64,000 bases of DNA from Clostridia bacterium (GTDB lineage: Bacteria; Bacillota; Clostridia; Oscillospirales; CAG-272). Made by a program: the position numbers and the translations under genes. The notes below the pieces were generated by a model. That model did no database searches and was not told where the DNA came from. It saw only the letters and a program-made list of their open reading frames with translations. Location: assembly GCA_017399145.1 (NCBI GenBank), contig JAFQEG010000023.1, positions 1 through 64,000 of the forward strand. The letters run 5' to 3'. Positions 60,613-64,000 of this stretch are shown here, piece by piece. How positions within the stretch are numbered: the stretch's first letter is position 1; every line of letters starts with the position of its first letter.

Positions 60613-61521
60613 TTACATCCACGGCGTTAAAGCCTTAATAATTTCTTTTAAAAGCTTTTTAAAAGCTTTCTTTTCTCCATGAGTCATTGGACGATTACCT
60701 TGAATTGGGTTTCCATTAACATCCACTTTTGTAACTCCGTCATCTCCACTAATGTGCACATGTTTAGGGTCGTGGTCATTTGGGTAATGATGTTCAATTT
60801 TATATCCACCACTTTTTCCTATTAACGCAAACGAAATGCCCAAAAGACTTGCTATTTCTAACATTTGTGCGCCTGTTATAGAAATTGTGACTATTTCTCC
60901 GCTAACCGTAACCAGCGAGCCCAACGTAAATGACGAATTCAAAAATGAACCTATTGATGAAAACATAGACGGAATTGTTGTGGCAATATAACCAATACCA
61001 GCACCAATTGCTCCGCCAATAATTCCACCAGTTACAGTTGCTCCTAAATAATTATACCAGGCAACGCTTCCGTTAAATACTTGACCATCATCGGAATAAT
61101 CCACATATGTTGCTGCTCCAAAGCCTATACAAGCTCCAACTATTGCACCAATGATTAAAGCTGTTACAATTGCACTATGACCGGTTGGATCAACATACAT
61201 AACAGGATTGTTCAGACAATAAGCATAAAGATTAACGCCACCTATTGTTTTTGGGTCAAGATAATTGATATCGTCCATTGAGATAAATCTACCAACCTCA
61301 GGGTCGTAGTATCTTGACTGCAAGTAGTATAAGCCTGTTTCTGTATCATAATAGTATGAACGATATCTAATTGGGTTAAGCTCACCCAAGCCGAAATCGG
61401 TATAGTCGAGCACATCGTGATTGCCCCATGCATCGTATACATATTTTACCACAGTAGCCCCTGTGCTGTCAAGAATTTCGATAACATTATCAGATTGTGC
61501 AAGCAGAGAACAAAAACGCAC
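60613..61521 (-). CDS. Rhs C-terminal toxin cassette 1 (5'-truncated)
   Basis: A 302-residue fragment of an Rhs protein. Residues 5-112 are the Rhs core end with [29 protein letters not shown] and the boundary NPVMYVDPTG. A hydrophobic pre-toxin region (115-230) rich in Gly and Ala follows. The last 65 residues, with HHYPNDHDPKHVHISGDD and GNPIQGNRPMT, form a small His-rich domain likely to be the toxin, possibly a nuclease. The GTG start lies inside the CGCACACGG hairpin and has no RBS, so this is not a natural start: the gene is an orphan cassette. Confidence 0.75.
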   Translation of the reverse strand: MRFCSLLAQSDNVIEILDSTGATVVKYVYDAWGNHDVLDYTDFGLGELNPIRYRSYYYDTETGLYYLQSRYYDPEVGRFISMDDINYLDPKTIGGVNLYAYCLNNPVMYVDPTGHSAIVTALIIGAIVGACIGFGAATYVDYSDDGQVFNGSVAWYNYLGATVTGGIIGGAIGAGIGYIATTIPSMFSSIGSFLNSSFTLGSLVTVSGEIVTISITGAQMLEIASLLGISFALIGKSGGYKIEHHYPNDHDPKHVHISGDDGVTKVDVNGNPIQGNRPMTHGEKKAFKKLLKEIIKALTPWM

Positions 61522-61526
61522 ACGGA
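61187..61526 (-). repeat. Rhs core repeat, copy 1
   Basis: 340 bases that recur at 62114-62452 with about 95 per cent identity and a one-base deletion in the other copy. The repeat covers the Rhs core end and stops in the CGCACACGG hairpin. Confidence 0.9.
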
Positions 61527-61540
61527 AAATCCGTGTGCGT
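61512..61540 (-). terminator. CGCACACGG hairpin at the cassette 1 boundary
   Basis: CGCACACGG/CCGTGTGCG with T5 on the minus strand, reading into the cassette. It would stop transcription before the Rhs core. Confidence 0.75.
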
Positions 61541-61552
61541 CGGGTGTGTTAT

Positions 61553-61740
61553 TTAGAAGACAAGCCACCGTCCCCTGTCTTTAGAAGACAAGCCACCGTC
61601 CCCTGTCTTTATAGAAGACAAGCCACCGTCCCCTGTCTTTATCCCCTGTCTTTAGAAGACAAGCCACCGTCCCCTGTCTTTAGTCCCCTGTCTTTACTGT
61701 CTTTAGAAGACAAGCCACCGTCCCCTGTCTTTATGTCCCC
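61553..61740. repeat. REP-type tandem repeat cluster
   Basis: Five copies of a 28-base unit (AGAAGACAAGCCACCGTCCC plus CTGTCTTT) with partial copies between. AGACA and TGTCT ends make each a weak hairpin. The unit resembles GGGGACGGT-type REP elements mobilised by REP-associated transposases; a related single copy is at 63773-63800. Confidence 0.85.
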
Positions 61741-61742
61741 TA

Positions 61743-62012
61743 TTAATGTTTAGCATTTTTTGAAGAAGAGAAATTTTCATCAATCTCTTCTTGCGAGGGT
61801 ATTCGTGTATCGTTTCCAATATTTCGTGACTTCTTGCATTTTTTGTAAAGAAAGCAAAAAAATTTGATTAATAAACATGCAAATAGCCAGATAAGCGAAA
61901 ATATCAAATATTTTTTTATATCCAAGTGCCCCTTGTACATAAAAAAATCAGAAATAATATACAGTATAACAACACCAAAATAACATAATATTTCTTTTAA
62001 GAATTTTATCAT
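61743..62012 (-). CDS. Small membrane protein, candidate immunity protein of cassette 2
   Basis: An 89-residue protein with two transmembrane segments (about 8-26 and 35-55) and a charged C-terminal tail. AGGAGG lies eight bases before the ATG. It overlaps the end of the frameshifted Rhs cassette 2. Position suggests immunity or a cassette leftover; no family recognised. Confidence 0.5.
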   Translation of the reverse strand: MIKFLKEILCYFGVVILYIISDFFMYKGHLDIKKYLIFSLIWLFACLLIKFFCFLYKKCKKSRNIGNDTRIPSQEEIDENFSSSKNAKH

Positions 62013-62447
62013 ATTTTATCCTCCTAAAATACGTTCCAATTGTTAATGTGGCACCCCCAACAATTAAAATACTGGATATTATCAGCAATGCTAACCAAGG
62101 AAATTTGCCACTAGGATCAACATACATAACAGGATTATTCAGACAATACGCATAAAGATTAACGCCACTTATTGTTTCAGGGTGAGATAATTAATATCGT
62201 CCATTGAGATAAATCTACCAACCTCAGGGTCATAGTATCTTGATTGTAAGTAGTATAAGCCTGTTTCAGTATCATAATAGTATGAACGATATCTAATTGG
62301 GTTAAGCTCACCCAAGCCGAAATCGGTATAGTCGAGCACAGCGTGATTGCCCCATGCATCGTAAATATATTTTACCACGGTTGCCCCTGTGCTGTCAAGA
62401 ATTTCGATAACATTATCAGATTGTGCAAGCAGAGAACAAAAACGCAC
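61948..62447 (-). pseudogene. Rhs cassette 2, frameshifted
   Basis: Begins like cassette 1 (GTG inside the CGCACACGG hairpin, then [15 protein letters not shown]). Compared with cassette 1 it lacks one base near 62183, so the first frame stops at 62169; in the other frame the core continues GVNLYAYCLNNPVMYVDPSG and then a short hydrophobic stretch LALLIISSILIVGG up to a stop at 61948. The core is recognisable but no toxin domain remains. A dead or recombination-donor cassette. Confidence 0.75.
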
Positions 62448-62452
62448 ACGGA
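62114..62452 (-). repeat. Rhs core repeat, copy 2
   Basis: 339 bases matching 61187-61526, including the CGCACACGG hairpin start at one end and the VDP(T/S)G boundary codons at the other. Confidence 0.9.
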
Positions 62453-62474
62453 TTGCTCCGTGTGCATCAGTTTG

Positions 62475-62804
62475 TTAGCTAGAAGACGGGTCGCCGTCTT
62501 TTGTCCTTCTCCACTCGATAGAGTTAATAGAAATATGTTCCCAAATTTGTTTTAATGTGAATTTTCCTTTTCTTTTGAAATTAAATAATTTGTATTTTTC
62601 ATCAAAGGTTTTGTAAAATGAAACTCGTTCTGTTTCATCCTTTGTAAGAGTAACTGTTATTATTTTGATTGCAACATTTTCCTTTGGACGATCTATTTTA
62701 TGTTCTATAATACAATCTCTGTAATGCGGATAATTTAAAACAGAAAATTGTATTTTTTTAATTTCTCCGGAATTTATTTTATTTACAAATTCACAATATT
62801 CCAT
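62475..62804 (-). CDS. Hypothetical protein, possible orphan immunity protein
   Basis: A 109-residue, AT-rich frame starting with MEYCEFVNKINSGEIKKI. No clear RBS and no known family. Its last codons (RRTKDGDPSS) are encoded by a repeat-like GAAGACGGGTCGCCGTCTT hairpin, so the original end may have been replaced. It lies between cassette 3's immunity gene and cassette 2. Confidence 0.4.
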   Translation of the reverse strand: MEYCEFVNKINSGEIKKIQFSVLNYPHYRDCIIEHKIDRPKENVAIKIITVTLTKDETERVSFYKTFDEKYKLFNFKRKGKFTLKQIWEHISINSIEWRRTKDGDPSSS

Positions 62805-62920
62805 TATTCTACCCCATAAATTCTTTTATTAGTTCAAGTAATTTTTTTCAACCAAGACATAACAGTATTTAATACACATTTTATAAAAATTTACTAAATA
62901 AAGTGTTATTAATTTATGAA

Positions 62921-63370
62921 TCAATTACTTTTGGGAATACCATATAGATGATCTATTATTTGCTTTGAAATATAAAATCCCTTCATCGATTGTTTATCGT
63001 AAAATTTTGAAGAACTTTCGCTATATTTCGAATTTTCTTTCAAAGTATTCATTAGCGAAACGCATTTGCCTTTATTGCTAAATGGATTAAAAATATATTC
63101 ATAATCAATATACATTCCTTTTTCATCAACAATGCTATATTGATGGCTTAATACATACACATATTTTTGATTATGTGTAAATTTATCAAAAAATGTTGAT
63201 ATAACAAGTTCTTGTTCGCGAAATCCATTTTTTAAGCAAATCGAAATAGCTTCATATAACTTTTTTAGAGAAGAAAAATGACCCAAGATAAATCGTTCTT
63301 CTACATTTTCATTTTCAACCTTATCAAAAAAATAATATTTAACACGTTCTAATCTATATACTGATTTCAT
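62921..63370 (-). CDS. Candidate immunity protein of Rhs cassette 3
   Basis: A 149-residue protein without recognised domains: lysine- and aromatic-rich, alpha/beta, no signal peptide. Its ATG overlaps the stop of the Rhs cassette 3 gene by one base (TAATG), the strongest toxin-immunity coupling in this region. Immunity function is inferred from that. Confidence 0.6.
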   Translation of the reverse strand: MKSVYRLERVKYYFFDKVENENVEERFILGHFSSLKKLYEAISICLKNGFREQELVISTFFDKFTHNQKYVYVLSHQYSIVDEKGMYIDYEYIFNPFSNKGKCVSLMNTLKENSKYSESSSKFYDKQSMKGFYISKQIIDHLYGIPKSN

Positions 63371-63810
63371 TATTTGCCTCCGTTTAAAAGTTTTCGAATA
63401 ACCCTATCTAACCATTTCTTGATTGCATTATGTTCAGTACCAGCACCTTTGTGCCAATTATCAAAATGTGAATTCATGATATCGTCAGCAGCTTTATGGG
63501 CATCCATATTGTTTCTTTTCATAGCATCAATCCCCTCGCCCTTATTTGTCCAATTAAATGGTGCTTTGTTGTTATAATTGGGGTTATTTTTTGAAAACAT
63601 TATTATGGCAGCGCCTATAAGGTTTGATATTTCTAATATTTGTGCACCACTCACAGAAATCGCAACTAATTCCCCGCTAGCATTAATAATTGAACCTAAA
63701 GTGAAAGATGAACCTAAAAACGAACCTATCGATGAAAGCATAGACGAAATTGCTGGTGCAATATAACCTATGGAGACAGGGGACGGTTCCTTGTCTCCAC
63801 CAATCGGCAT
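63370..63810 (-). CDS. Rhs C-terminal toxin cassette 3 (5'-truncated by a REP element)
   Basis: A 146-residue protein. Residues 14-65 match the pre-toxin region of cassette 1 (IGYIAPAISSMLSSIGSFL versus IGYIATTIPSMFSSIGSFL). The last 75 residues are a different, charged domain ending GTEHNAIKKWLDRVIRKLL, so the toxin has been exchanged. The first 13 codons come from a GGAGACAGGGGACGG REP unit (63773-63800) that replaced the Rhs core. A promoter at 63851 could express it, but the start lacks an RBS. Confidence 0.65.
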   Translation of the reverse strand: MPIGGDKEPSPVSIGYIAPAISSMLSSIGSFLGSSFTLGSIINASGELVAISVSGAQILEISNLIGAAIIMFSKNNPNYNNKAPFNWTNKGEGIDAMKRNNMDAHKAADDIMNSHFDNWHKGAGTEHNAIKKWLDRVIRKLLNGGK

Positions 63811-63850
63811 GGCAGATTAAGTAGAGAATTGTCCCAAGTCTTATAAGTAT

Positions 63851-63879
63851 ATTTTATCACATAGCATTAGCACTGTCAA
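63851..63879 (-). promoter_or_regulatory. Promoter before Rhs cassette 3
   Basis: On the minus strand TTGACA (63879-63874), 17 bases, TAAAAT (63856-63851) with extended TGA. Confidence 0.75.
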
Positions 63880-63902
63880 TAATATTGTCAAGTTCAAGGA
63901 GT

Positions 63903-63932
63903 AAAAACGCACACGGAAGTCCGTGTGCGTTT
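63903..63932 (-). terminator. CGCACACGG terminator of the right-edge gene
   Basis: AAAACGCACACGG/CCGTGTGCGTTTT, five bases after the stop codon of the gene that enters from the right. Confidence 0.9.
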
Positions 63933-63936
63933 TGCT

Positions 63937-64000
63937 TTATTTCTTATATAGCTTGATAACTGTGTCGATATCGTCCATTGTGTTGTAGTTAGGAAGATGA
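63937..64000 (-). CDS. C-terminal end of an aminotransferase-like gene (partial)
   Basis: Only 20 codons and the stop are in the window (HLPNYNTMDDIDTVIKLYKK at the end). The N-Y-N-T-x-x-x-I-D pattern close to the C-terminus is what class V aminotransferases and cysteine desulfurases show, where the last helix follows an 'N(T/S)xxDID' turn. Too short for certainty. Confidence 0.4.
   Translation of the reverse strand, partial: HLPNYNTMDDIDTVIKLYKK

Noticed and set aside
61553..61740. CRISPR array
   Set aside because: The 28-base units are directly adjacent or separated by partial copies of themselves, with no unique spacers.

Overview
The window looks like a chromosomal segment of a low-to-mid GC Gram-positive anaerobe, most likely an uncultured gut member of the Clostridia (Bacillota). 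The evidence is the gene orders gdpP-rplI-dnaB, rpmH-rnpA-yidD-yidC-khpB and ylmE-sepF-ylmG-lspA-rluD, together with sepF, an FMN riboswitch before ribU, a SipW-type signal peptidase with its substrates, a DUF6062 protein and BspA-like leucine-rich-repeat proteins. Strong purine-rich ribosome binding sites and consensus sigma-A promoters with 17-base spacers recur throughout. I cannot name a genus.

Layout. 0.5-3.6 kb: TauE/SafE-like permease, HAD phosphatase and M3 oligopeptidase. 4.0-7.9 kb: a four-gene sugar module of two TIM-barrel isomerase/epimerase-like proteins and two Gfo/Idh/MocA oxidoreductases. 8.0-9.7 kb: two unrelated lipoproteins. 9.8-15.0 kb: a Gld-type ABC exporter operon ending in a DUF4340 protein. 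15.0-18.6 kb: GH94 phosphorylase and an unusual LRR protein. 18.6-27 kb: HD hydrolase with a zinc ribbon, tRNA-Thr, rsmA, DUF554, a secreted LRR protein, an SDR, a KDG-type kinase, 8-oxoguanine glycosylase and DUF6062. 27-29.5 kb: SipW peptidase and two SipW-type secreted proteins. 29.6-36.6 kb (minus strand): a GlmU-like protein, pth, mfd and a lipoprotein. 36.8-46.3 kb: core genes gdpP, rplI, dnaB, ygiQ, rpmH, rnpA, yidD, yidC and khpB. 46-50 kb: LRR lipoprotein, dapA and queA. 50.8-54.5 kb: a MiaA-YlmE fusion, then sepF, ylmG, lspA and an RluA-family synthase. 54.5-57.2 kb: MORN protein, asparaginase, FMN riboswitch and ribU.

From 57.4 to 63.9 kb the window becomes accessory DNA, AT-rich and mostly on the minus strand. 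It holds a Fic protein, a phage lysis remnant (holin plus XhlA-like), a small HTH regulator and an array of three truncated Rhs C-terminal toxin cassettes with candidate immunity genes, interleaved with REP-like repeats and a recurring CGCACACGG hairpin. The window ends inside what may be an aminotransferase-like gene.

Points most worth a second look: a SipW peptidase whose C-terminus resembles ribosomal protein L15; the single-frame MiaA-YlmE fusion; a GlmU homologue whose nucleotidyltransferase half is degenerate; the Rhs cassette array with two near-identical core segments that begin at the same terminator-like hairpin; and a family of intergenic arrays of tiny hairpins joined by a constant linker containing RTGA, found at seven loci with locus-specific linkers. 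All functional calls come from reading the sequence; no database search was possible.
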